Origin: an uncultured Nitrosomonadales bacterium
Lineage (GTDB): Bacteria > Pseudomonadota > Gammaproteobacteria > Burkholderiales > Gallionellaceae
Direction: 5' to 3'
Assembly: GCA_903878125.1 (NCBI GenBank)
Contig: CAIRGS010000071.1
Location: 1 to 46,135 of the forward strand
DNA: 46,135 nt
Shown here: positions 18,220 through 27,044 of the stretch, one piece after another
Layout of the letters: the number at the start of each line of letters is the position of its first letter
How positions within the stretch are numbered: position 1 is the stretch's first letter
Program-made: the position numbers and the translations under genes
Notes under the pieces: generated by a model
The model's input: the letters and a program-made list of their open reading frames with translations, nothing else
What the model was told of the DNA's origin: nothing
Database searches by the model: none

Positions 18220-19002
18220 TTATTTGTTTTTGTATAGTTGCCTAAGTTTGTTAATAAATTCCTTTTTTTCAAGTATCGGTATCTGTTGAACACGGTATCT
18301 ATGCTTATCATGAAATAAATTAAGGTAATCAGAAAGTTCGTGGTCTCTTTTATTGTTAGAGTTAGTCCTGCTATTGTTAATAGACTCTGGATGATTCTTA
18401 ATTAATTCGTCCGAATTAATTAAATCCGGGAAATAGCGGAACCCACATCCGAATTTATCACTTGTTAATACACGATATACAAATTCTACGTCCCAAAGGT
18501 GTTTGAAATTTGGATCATAGTATCCAATTTGCTCGAAAATGCTTGCATGATGATAGGTGAACTCATTGTTCATTTCCCGGTAAAAAGCTATTTTTGTATT
18601 TGTATACTCGACAACTTCACTTGGGGTTCTTTGATTTGGAATGCCAGTACCTTGCGCATTACTACAAAAGCAAAAATATTTGATACCAGTCTCTAAACTG
18701 GCATTAATGTATTGTTCAAAAATATCATTCCGTTTGATAAGCATGTCATCTTCAATAACGAATATATGCTCGATACCTTGCTCTTGTAAGAATTTGATAC
18801 CGTCTATTCTGCTTTGTGCGGCACCTCGATTGGTGGCATGCTGTATCCAGTTGTTAGCATGACTATATTGGCCTTTATATTGATTGCCACCGTTAACAAT
18901 TATTACTTTTCCTAGGCGATCAAAAGGAATGGTATCGTATAAATCTTTAAACCATTTTTCAGTGTTATACGTTGTAACAACGAGACCGATTTTATTTTTC
19001 AT
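18220..19002 (-). CDS. GT-A fold (GT2-like) glycosyltransferase
   Basis: MKNKIGLVVTTYNTEKWFKDLYDTIP..., HIFVIEDDMLI (DxD-like). Visibly AT-rich relative to flanking genes. Confidence 0.72.
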   Translation of the reverse strand: MKNKIGLVVTTYNTEKWFKDLYDTIPFDRLGKVIIVNGGNQYKGQYSHANNWIQHATNRGAAQSRIDGIKFLQEQGIEHIFVIEDDMLIKRNDIFEQYINASLETGIKYFCFCSNAQGTGIPNQRTPSEVVEYTNTKIAFYREMNNEFTYHHASIFEQIGYYDPNFKHLWDVEFVYRVLTSDKFGCGFRYFPDLINSDELIKNHPESINNSRTNSNNKRDHELSDYLNLFHDKHRYRVQQIPILEKKEFINKLRQLYKNK

Positions 19003-19204
19003 AGCATTAAATAATCTTTATGGGAACTATCTGTTGTGTATGCATTAACGATTTGTTAATTTTTGATATCCATTAAGTCGACAAATTCTTCAACGAGTAT
19101 TCTTCGCTAATGTAACTTTACTTTAGAAGATCATTTTTTGTTATCAATTTTACGCTATTAAAAAATATCATACTCAACAGGAAAATGAGGTTCAAAGTTC
19201 AGGG

Positions 19205-19382
19205 AATAAAGGGGGAAATAAAGGGGGCGCTACCCTTTAAATATTGATAATTCTCGATGCATGCCAAGATTACCCAGAATAGTATTTGCTAATGTCCCAC
19301 ATCTCACCCTGTCGAATATCGTCCACAAGGACGACCAAGAAAGGCAGAAGATGGCAAATAAAAGGGTAGCGTCCCATTTTTT
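19205..19382. mobile_element. Internally deleted RAYT (Y1/IS200-like REP-associated transposase) relict with flanking inverted REPs
   Basis: Inverted ends AAAGGGGGCGCTACCCTTTA (19220-19239) and AAAAGGGTAGCGTCCCATTT (19359-19378). N-terminus ATG-PRLPRIVFANVPH (19261-19302); C-terminus in another frame RPQGRPRKAEDGK* (19320-19361); the catalytic core is missing. Confidence 0.75.
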
Positions 19383-19580
19383 GGCGATCTCGGTTTGATT
19401 CGAACCAGCTTGTTTCAGCCCGTAAATCTGGCATCGTAGCTCGCCAACTAAATTCGCTTACAAAAGTTGCATTTCAGAGTTGAATCCGTCTATGCTTGCT
19501 ACTGAAAAACGATGCATTACACTAAAATACGACTGAGTGCTTTACTTCGAAATTTAATCCACAATGTGAAGTTCGTAAAC

Positions 19581-19958
19581 ATGTCAAATGTTAACCCTCA
19601 CAAACCTACCGGGTTACGACGGTTGGTAAATGCCCTGAGCTATTCCCTGTCTGGGCTACTACTTGCTTGGCAAGATGAGGCCGCTTTTCGCCAGGAAATT
19701 ATTCTCGCCATCGTTCTTGTGCCGGTGGCTTTCATGGTGCCGGTGGGTTTGACCCAGCGGGTGCTGCTGGTGGCTAGCGTGATGCTGGTGCTGGTGGTGG
19801 AGATGATCAACTCGGCGATAGAAGCCACCGTTGATCGGATATCTCTGGATATTCATCCATTGGCCAAGAGGGCAAAAGACATGGGCAGCGCTGCTGTTTT
19901 GTTGGCTTTGACGAACGCCATTTTGACTTGGATCATGATTCTCTGGTCCATGGGGTAA
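19581..19958 (+). CDS. dgkA: Diacylglycerol kinase DgkA
   Basis: TGLRRLVNALSYSLSGLLLAWQDEAAFRQE..., VEMINSAIEATVDRISLDIHPLAKRAKDMGSAAVLL. Confidence 0.95.
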   Translation: MSNVNPHKPTGLRRLVNALSYSLSGLLLAWQDEAAFRQEIILAIVLVPVAFMVPVGLTQRVLLVASVMLVLVVEMINSAIEATVDRISLDIHPLAKRAKDMGSAAVLLALTNAILTWIMILWSMG

Positions 19959-21763
19959 TGATAAATATGCTCAGACGATTAGTGTCTTTGATCATGCGCT
20001 TATTGCGCAAAGACAGTGCTCTGACGGAAGCCACGGTCAAACAGGCTCGTCTGGGAGTGCTTGGTTTACCTGCGGATGCTGCCCTCTGCGGTGCCGGCTT
20101 GGTAAGTGTTCTGCTGGTGCGGGACGAGGCGCTAGGTCAGCGTTGCGCACTCTTGTCAGCACGCAATTTCCGACAGGCAAGGCCGCTGGCCATACTCGCA
20201 TCGGGAGAGTCCGGCCAGAAATTTATGGATCAGTTCGCCCTCAGCCTTGATAGCCCCGATGAATTCAGCCGCGAAGCACCTGTTTTTTTCCGCATCACTG
20301 ATGATTGTGCCGAGACCATGGGGCGACTGGGCGTAAATCGCTTCTTTGATGAGGTTGATGCTTGTGGTGTGACAGAACATTTCGCTGTGCTTGTTCAGGA
20401 GGGTCAGGCGATCTTCGATTGGCAGAGCCACGATCTATTTACCAAACAGTGGCAAGCCTGGCAGGATTGGGCTGCAAGTCGTCAGGCCCCCATTCTCCTG
20501 ATAATCAAGGATATTAATGGAGCTAATGGTTTTTTGCCATTGCTGCAATTTTTGCCGGAATTTGTGCCCAATCTTGCCGTGCTGGACGCGGATTACGGCG
20601 GTGGTTTGTTGACGGTTGAACGGTGGGCAGGGCAGGAAAAGGGTGTGCGTCGGCAATTCGGCCTGAAATTGTCCGCGCAGGATAAATCTCTGCATTCTGA
20701 TGGTTCTGAAATAGATGCTAGAGGGCAGGTGGTTCTCGATGCGCCTGACCAGGGGCGAGTCATAGCGACAGCCGCTACCGTGGCCGGGGTAAAGGGAGTG
20801 CCCGCAGAATGGACAGTGGTGAATAATCTGTCTGATATGGAAGTGGCTTGTAATAATGCGGTGGCCGCTACCATTTTGTTGCATGTGGATGGTGATAAGG
20901 AGTTTGAAGCGCTATCGCGATTCGTTCATCGCATGCGCCTGTCCCATCCCCGTTGCCTAAAAATTATCGTGCGAGAGGTTGGCAATAAGCTTCGTTACAA
21001 CAATGAGTTGATGCTCCTGCATTTAGGGATCAACTTGATGGTGTACAAGGGAATTCCGTTTTCTCGTTTATTGCAGGTTATAGATGACACGACTGCCCAG
21101 ATATTCAGTCGCCCGGTTGAGAGTGATTATCTTCTTGCTGTGCAGGCCGCTGAGCCGAACCGGGTTGCCGGTTACCTGTCGCCATCCACCTTTTGTAACG
21201 AAGTTACGGCAATGCTTAAGCGTTCCGAGCGTATTAATCTGAGCCACAGCTTGGTGCGTCTTCCAATTCTTGCCCGGGTAGCACATCTGGATGCTCTACA
21301 AGCCTGCCGGGCACGAAGGTTTGGCGACATCTTTACTGCCGATCATAATAGTGTGTATTTGTTTTTGTTTGCTTGCCGGGAGCCGGATGTAGATTCGACG
21401 CTTGACCGGCTTTTTTCCGCGCTTGTGACTGAGCTATTTTCTTGCCATATCATTGAGCCGACAGTGGAGCTGATATGGGAAACCTTGGGTCGGCTGCGGC
21501 GAGACAATGAAAATTCGCCTATGCCCGATTATTCGGTGATGCTGAAAGTCGATTTGCCGATTTTGAATGATAAAGTCGAACGTCCGATCACAACAACTAA
21601 CCTCCAGGAGGCGGGGGGGCAGATTTCCCCGCCTTCATTGACTGAAATCACTGAGCCCAGGTTGATAAGCCCCGAGATTAAGCACTGGGCCATGCGACCT
21701 TTTCCGCTGCCTCGGCATGCAACGACTGATATGCTTCCTACTTTGTCTGACCAAGTCCTCTGA
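19958..21763 (+). CDS. bcsE: Cellulose biosynthesis protein BcsE (GIL domain)
   Basis: BcsE-like content (ILLIIKDINGANGFLPLLQFLP..., VREVGNKLRYNNELMLLHLGINLMV), an RFGD motif, and position in the bcs cluster. ATG overlaps the dgkA stop (TAATG). Confidence 0.82.
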   Translation: MINMLRRLVSLIMRLLRKDSALTEATVKQARLGVLGLPADAALCGAGLVSVLLVRDEALGQRCALLSARNFRQARPLAILASGESGQKFMDQFALSLDSPDEFSREAPVFFRITDDCAETMGRLGVNRFFDEVDACGVTEHFAVLVQEGQAIFDWQSHDLFTKQWQAWQDWAASRQAPILLIIKDINGANGFLPLLQFLPEFVPNLAVLDADYGGGLLTVERWAGQEKGVRRQFGLKLSAQDKSLHSDGSEIDARGQVVLDAPDQGRVIATAATVAGVKGVPAEWTVVNNLSDMEVACNNAVAATILLHVDGDKEFEALSRFVHRMRLSHPRCLKIIVREVGNKLRYNNELMLLHLGINLMVYKGIPFSRLLQVIDDTTAQIFSRPVESDYLLAVQAAEPNRVAGYLSPSTFCNEVTAMLKRSERINLSHSLVRLPILARVAHLDALQACRARRFGDIFTADHNSVYLFLFACREPDVDSTLDRLFSALVTELFSCHIIEPTVELIWETLGRLRRDNENSPMPDYSVMLKVDLPILNDKVERPITTTNLQEAGGQISPPSLTEITEPRLISPEIKHWAMRPFPLPRHATTDMLPTLSDQVL

Positions 21764-21765
21764 TA

Positions 21766-21936
21766 ATGCTTGATAATTTTTTGTTATCCCTCCTTTGGGG
21801 CGTACTGTTAGCTGGTTTTGCCTATTATGTATTGAGGTACCGGTTGCTACGACGCCTGTTATTGCGTCGGCATTTGCGTTGCATAGTGCCCTATAAGCCC
21901 AGTCACGCCGAACGGGTGCCTGGCACAAGGGTCTAA
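21766..21936 (+). CDS. bcsF: Small single-TM protein, candidate BcsF
   Basis: MLDNFLLSLLWGVLLAGFAYYVLRYRLLRRLLLRRHLRCIVPYKPSHAERVPGTRV*: one N-terminal TM then a basic tail, located between bcsE and bcsQ. Absent from the supplied ORF track. Confidence 0.62.
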   Translation: MLDNFLLSLLWGVLLAGFAYYVLRYRLLRRLLLRRHLRCIVPYKPSHAERVPGTRV

Positions 21937-21939
21937 CTC

Positions 21940-22713
21940 ATGTTCAAAATTGCCATTGTTTCAGCCGCAGGTGGGGTGGGTCGATCGACCCTGACGGCCA
22001 GCCTGGCCACTTTGCTTGCCCAGCGCGGAATTGCCGTCCTGGCTCTTGACTTCGATCCTCAGAACCTATTGTCCACTCTGCTCGGTAGTGATGAAGCTAG
22101 CCTGGGCGGACTGCTGCCCGACTTCCTGACAAGGAAAGAGTTTGGCATGAGTGCGCTTGTTAATTCAAACGATGTGGCTTGTTTGCCATTTGGTCGATCT
22201 AGTGAAGCTAGTCTTGTTACTTTTGAACAACACCTGCATACAGAACCCGAGTGGCTCAAGAAATGTATCGCTCAGATTAATTATCCGCCAGGGGCTTTCC
22301 TACTAATTGATACACCCCGCCTGCCTTCTCCCTATGCACGCGAGGCCATGGTTGCAGCTGATCTGGTGCTAGTTGTGTTGGCGCCTGATGCTCGTTCCCT
22401 GGCATTGCTGCCAGCGGTGAAAACTGCGCTGTCCCGGTGCGCTCCAGGGCATCAGCCCATCTATGTGATGAACGGTCTGGATAGTACCCGAGCACTGCAA
22501 AGCGATTTATTGGCACGATTCCGGTCGTCGTTACAGATGCGGCTATCTCCTTATCCCATTCATCGGGATGAAGCGATTCCACGTGCAGTCGCAAATCGGG
22601 CGAACTTACAGAACTTAAGCCCGGACTCCCTGGTTGCCCATGATTTGAACGGCTTGCTCAACTGGCTTCTTGCCGGGCCTGCAAGTAGTCTCAGCGGAAA
22701 GGCGCAAATTTGA
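21940..22713 (+). CDS. bcsQ: BcsQ, ParA/MinD-like ATPase of the cellulose system
   Basis: MFKIAIVSAAGGVGRSTLTASLATLLAQRGIAVLALDFDPQN..., directly upstream of bcsA. Confidence 0.9.
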   Translation: MFKIAIVSAAGGVGRSTLTASLATLLAQRGIAVLALDFDPQNLLSTLLGSDEASLGGLLPDFLTRKEFGMSALVNSNDVACLPFGRSSEASLVTFEQHLHTEPEWLKKCIAQINYPPGAFLLIDTPRLPSPYAREAMVAADLVLVVLAPDARSLALLPAVKTALSRCAPGHQPIYVMNGLDSTRALQSDLLARFRSSLQMRLSPYPIHRDEAIPRAVANRANLQNLSPDSLVAHDLNGLLNWLLAGPASSLSGKAQI

Positions 22714-25385
22714 TGCGCCATTTTCTGCTCTGGACCGCTCGTCATTTGGGAGTGTCGTGGCCAGATCAACCTGGCCTGTGGCTGAAGCGACTGTTCTGGT
22801 TGCCAAAGGCTGATGAATTGGCTGCATCGGCTCAACTGGAGGTTGGGTCGTGCCCTGATCCGCTGCGCTGGCTGGCTGAGGAACTGGGAGTGGTTGACAG
22901 ACGTAGCGTCTGGCAGTGGATGCTACGTTTTTTTAGTTACCCTCCTGGTCTAGCCGCACACACTGAAACATCTTTATGGCGCACTTTTCTTGCCTTGCCG
23001 GGTCACACTATTGGCCTGCTGTTTTCCTCTATGGTGTGGATTGTACTGGCAGGTGTTAGAGTCCTGCGCTGGCTTCGGCTGCGGCTATTCTCACTCCTGC
23101 CAGTAGTGGATCATGGAGCGGTCGGTCGCCGCATGGAGGGCTGGCTGGAGATACATTCTTTTCACAATTCCTGGCTACTCTGGTTGCTGGTTCTATGTTC
23201 AGTATTCTTTTCCTGGCTGGTGGTCACCACCCCCTTTACTTGGCGTGGGCAGTTTATATTTCTTGTCTGCTTGTGGGGAGCTGCGCTGTTCGTGCGGCGC
23301 ATTCCCGGTAATCTGCCCTCTTTGATATTGATGATCCTTTCAGTGTTGGCTTCATTTCGCTACGGCTGGTGGCGATTGACCCAGACCATCCCGCTGGAAT
23401 CCGGCTGGGAGACCTTTCTTGCCATCGGTTTGCTCCTTGCGGAGATATATACCTGGCTGGCACTTCTGCTCGGTTTTATTCAGAATGCCTGGCCCCTTAA
23501 ACGGAACATCTTGAGCCTGCCAGCGGACACCGCCCTGTGGCCCAGTGTCGATGTATTCATTCCAACCTATAACGAGTCGATCAAGGTGGTGAAGCCTACG
23601 GTTCTTGCTGCCAAGCATATAGACTGGCCCAGCGACAAGTTGAATATTTATATTCTCGACGATGGGCGACGGGATGAGTTCCGTCGCTTTGCCAAGGAAG
23701 CTGGGGTAGGCTACATAGTTCGACCCGACAACACCCATGCCAAGGCGGGTAATCTGAACCATGCACTAAAATTGACCAGCGGCGAGTTCGTGGCCATTTT
23801 TGACTGTGACCACCTGCCTACCAGCTCCTTTCTGCAGTCGACTATGGGCTGGTTTTTCAAGGACAAGCGCTGCACCATCGTGCAGACACCCCATCACTTC
23901 TATTCCCCTGACACCTTCGAGCGCAACCTCGGTACTTTTCGCCGGATCCCCAACGAGGGGGCCTTGTTCTATGGCTTGATCCAGGACAGCAACGATTTTT
24001 GGAATGCTTCCTTTTTCTGTGGCTCTTGTGCGGTGTTGCGTCGGGGGCCAGTTGAAGAGATAGGAGGGTTTGCCGTTGAAACGGTGACCGAAGATGCCCA
24101 TACCGCCCTGAAACTTCATCGGCAGGGCTACACTACCGCCTACATTAATATTCCCTTGGCAGCAGGACTGGCTACTGAAAGCCTCTGTAGCCACATCGGC
24201 CAGCGCATCCGCTGGGCACGAGGCATGGCGCAGATTTTTAGAATCGACAATCCATTCCTGGGTAAAGGGTTGAGCTTCTTCCAGCGCATCTGTTACGGCA
24301 ACGCGATGCTGCATTTCTTTTATGGCATTCCGCGCCTTATCTTTCTGACCGCCCCCCTGACCTATCTTTATTTCGAAGTTCACATAATCAGCGCGGCATC
24401 CGCCATGCTCGCCCTTTACGTACTGCCGCACATACTGCAGGCCAATCTGGCCAATGGACACATCCAAGGGTTGCATCGTCACTCGTTCTGGGCCGAGGTA
24501 TATGAGTCGGTTTTGGCTTGGTACATCATCTTGCCCACTACTGTCGCCATCTTCAATTCGGGAGCCGGGAAATTCAATGTCACGGCCAAAGGAGGCTTGG
24601 TCGAGCATTCCTTCTTCGACTGGGCCATTTCCAAACCGTATATCGTGCTAGCTATACTTAATTTGGCCGGGTTGACCATCGGCCTAGGGCGGCTTTTTTT
24701 CTGGAACACTTTTGAAATCGGAACAGTGCTACTCAACCTGATTTGGACAGCCTACAATGTTGTGATATTGGGTGCAGCTATTGGCGTCGCCACTGAAGCC
24801 AGGCAGGTGCGAATAGCACACCGAGTATCTTCCAACTTGCGGGTGGCCTTGCATTTTAGGGATGGGAGCACCAAGATGTGTCGCACCGAAGATTTTTCCA
24901 TGACTGGCCTTGGCCTGATACTCGAGCGGGAATTAGAATTGCCGGTGCAAGAACAGGTTTGGGTTTCACTTTGGCATGGCGAGGTGGAATGCGCCTTTCC
25001 TGCGAGGGTAATTGCCAGTCATGGCAACAAGCTTGGAGTCCAGTTCGACAACCTGGACATAGCGCAGGAAGAAAAACTGATTCAGTGTACTTTTGCCCGG
25101 GCCGATGCCTGGAGCAGTTGGGCTCGTGAGCTAGAACCGGATCACCCGATGCAGAGGCTGAAAGAAATCGCCATCTTCGGATTCAAGGGTTACCGCAGTC
25201 TGTGGCATAACATGGGCAAGGTTTTGGCGAAGCAGCGTCAGCTAGCGCGGGTCGGCAATTCACTCACTACTGAACAACAGCATGTCCACCAACTGGAGCA
25301 AGAAAGCCGTCGACTTCGTATGGATGTTGATATTTTAAAAAACGGGACAGCCAAAAAACCTATCGTTGTGTCCGAAATTACTTGA
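22710..25385 (+). CDS. bcsA: Cellulose synthase catalytic subunit BcsA (GT2 with PilZ domain)
   Basis: YILDDGRRDEFRRFA, AIFDCDHLPT, VTEDAHTALKLHRQG, QRIRWARGM; PilZ motif RIAHR...DFSMTGLG. Confidence 0.97.
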   Translation: MMRHFLLWTARHLGVSWPDQPGLWLKRLFWLPKADELAASAQLEVGSCPDPLRWLAEELGVVDRRSVWQWMLRFFSYPPGLAAHTETSLWRTFLALPGHTIGLLFSSMVWIVLAGVRVLRWLRLRLFSLLPVVDHGAVGRRMEGWLEIHSFHNSWLLWLLVLCSVFFSWLVVTTPFTWRGQFIFLVCLWGAALFVRRIPGNLPSLILMILSVLASFRYGWWRLTQTIPLESGWETFLAIGLLLAEIYTWLALLLGFIQNAWPLKRNILSLPADTALWPSVDVFIPTYNESIKVVKPTVLAAKHIDWPSDKLNIYILDDGRRDEFRRFAKEAGVGYIVRPDNTHAKAGNLNHALKLTSGEFVAIFDCDHLPTSSFLQSTMGWFFKDKRCTIVQTPHHFYSPDTFERNLGTFRRIPNEGALFYGLIQDSNDFWNASFFCGSCAVLRRGPVEEIGGFAVETVTEDAHTALKLHRQGYTTAYINIPLAAGLATESLCSHIGQRIRWARGMAQIFRIDNPFLGKGLSFFQRICYGNAMLHFFYGIPRLIFLTAPLTYLYFEVHIISAASAMLALYVLPHILQANLANGHIQGLHRHSFWAEVYESVLAWYIILPTTVAIFNSGAGKFNVTAKGGLVEHSFFDWAISKPYIVLAILNLAGLTIGLGRLFFWNTFEIGTVLLNLIWTAYNVVILGAAIGVATEARQVRIAHRVSSNLRVALHFRDGSTKMCRTEDFSMTGLGLILERELELPVQEQVWVSLWHGEVECAFPARVIASHGNKLGVQFDNLDIAQEEKLIQCTFARADAWSSWARELEPDHPMQRLKEIAIFGFKGYRSLWHNMGKVLAKQRQLARVGNSLTTEQQHVHQLEQESRRLRMDVDILKNGTAKKPIVVSEIT

Positions 25386-25460
25386 CCACTACAGGTTGGC
25401 TTGGGAGACGAGTGATTTGATGGTTTCAGGCAGTTTAAATTTCGGGAGTCGATAGCACTC

Positions 25461-27038
25461 ATGGGTTACTGGAATATTTATTTTTTTGCCAAGCTGGGTC
25501 CTTTTTACAGCGGCTTTATTGGCTTTCACTGGCTATCTAACCTGGCCTTCGCCATTACACTTGCACTGCCCTTGGCGTCTACCCGATATCGCCTGGTACG
25601 CACGGTGCTGGCGATTCCAGTTGGGCTGGCCCTGCTTTATTATGACTCATGGCTGCCACCAATTTCGCGCGTCCTTTCTCAGAGGGGGGCTCTGACAGGG
25701 TTTAGCGGTGAGTACCTGTTAGAACTCCTGGGCCGCTTTGTAAATATCTGGGTGATTGTTGCTCTGGTGCTTTTGCTGGTGGTCTATCTGATGCTGCGTC
25801 GCCGTCTGCGATTTGCCACTCTGACTATTCTTGGCATCCTGAGCGTACCCCTTGCTAGCTTGCTGAGTGGCCATCTCGCCCCAAGTGTTTCTCCCCGCCC
25901 GGAGCTGGCGGATAAAAACGCTCCAGCTTCGCAGATTAACCAGATTAAGCAGGAGTTGGAGCCGACGGCCCAGCTGGAAGCTTTTTACGTCGCTGAACAG
26001 GGCAAGCGGGTGAGCTTTCCATCCATGGCAAATTCTGCCGCGCCCTTTGATGTGGTGTTTCTGCATGTCTGTTCCCTTTCATGGGACGACATGGATTATG
26101 TGGGCGATAGCAACTCGACCCTGTTAAGTCATTTTGACGTAGTGTTTCGTAGTTTCAATACGGCCGCCAGTTACAGCGGTCCTGGTACCTTACGCCTGTT
26201 TCACAGTAACTGCGGTCAACTGGTGCACCGTAAAATGTATGAAGCGGATGTAACCCAGTGCAATCTGTTCCACAATTTTGAGGCTGCCGGCTTCGAAGTA
26301 CATGGCCTGCTCAACCATGACGGACACTACGAACAGTTCGCAAGTCTGGTACAAGGGTCATCTGGTCTTGGGGTAAAACTGGATGACAATCGCTACGCGC
26401 CTGAAGCAATGCGCAGTTTTGACGACACTCCTGTTTACGAGGATTTCCCGTTACTCACGGAGTGGTGGAAGCGCCATGAGCCGACTGGCCGGCCGCGAGC
26501 CTTGTACTACAACACGACTACCTTGCATGATGGAAACCGTGTTCCTGGAGTCAAGTCGCGTTCTAGTCTGGAAACTTTCAAGCCGCGCCTAGGTAAATTA
26601 ATGTCGGATTTTGATCGCTTCATCACCTTTCTTGAGGAAAGAGGGCGGCCGGTGGTAGTCATTCTGATGCCAGAACACGGTGCTGCTTTGCGGGGAGACA
26701 AGGTGCAGATCTCCGGTATGCGTGAAATCCCCAATCCAAAGATTACCCTGGTTCCTGCCGCCATCAAGTTGGTAGGCTTCAAGGGTAAGTCCGGGGAAGC
26801 TCCACACCAACCTTTGCAGGTGGACAAGCCGGTTAGTTACTTTGCGATTAGCACACTTTTGGCGGACTTTATTGCGGATAGCCCCTTTGCCGGGACTGGT
26901 GGCAAGCCCTTGGCGGAGCGGGTACAAAACCTGCCGGGTACACCTTTTGTGAGCGAAAACGAGGATGTTGTCGTAATTGGACGTGAGAAGGGGTACTTGA
27001 TGCGCTCGGAGGGCACCTGGGTCGATTATCAGCCTTGA
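25461..27038 (+). CDS. bcsG: BcsG, cellulose phosphoethanolamine transferase
   Basis: MGYWNIYFFAKLGPFYSGFIGFHWLSNLAFAI..., HVCSLSWDDMDYVG, VVILMPEHGAALRGDK; located in the bcs cluster. Confidence 0.93.
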   Translation: MGYWNIYFFAKLGPFYSGFIGFHWLSNLAFAITLALPLASTRYRLVRTVLAIPVGLALLYYDSWLPPISRVLSQRGALTGFSGEYLLELLGRFVNIWVIVALVLLLVVYLMLRRRLRFATLTILGILSVPLASLLSGHLAPSVSPRPELADKNAPASQINQIKQELEPTAQLEAFYVAEQGKRVSFPSMANSAAPFDVVFLHVCSLSWDDMDYVGDSNSTLLSHFDVVFRSFNTAASYSGPGTLRLFHSNCGQLVHRKMYEADVTQCNLFHNFEAAGFEVHGLLNHDGHYEQFASLVQGSSGLGVKLDDNRYAPEAMRSFDDTPVYEDFPLLTEWWKRHEPTGRPRALYYNTTTLHDGNRVPGVKSRSSLETFKPRLGKLMSDFDRFITFLEERGRPVVVILMPEHGAALRGDKVQISGMREIPNPKITLVPAAIKLVGFKGKSGEAPHQPLQVDKPVSYFAISTLLADFIADSPFAGTGGKPLAERVQNLPGTPFVSENEDVVVIGREKGYLMRSEGTWVDYQP

Positions 27039-27044
27039 CCGTGA

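Noticed and set aside
23766-24608. 280-aa minus-strand ORF
   Set aside because: Fully antisense to the bcsA catalytic core; no recognisable family. Shadow ORF.
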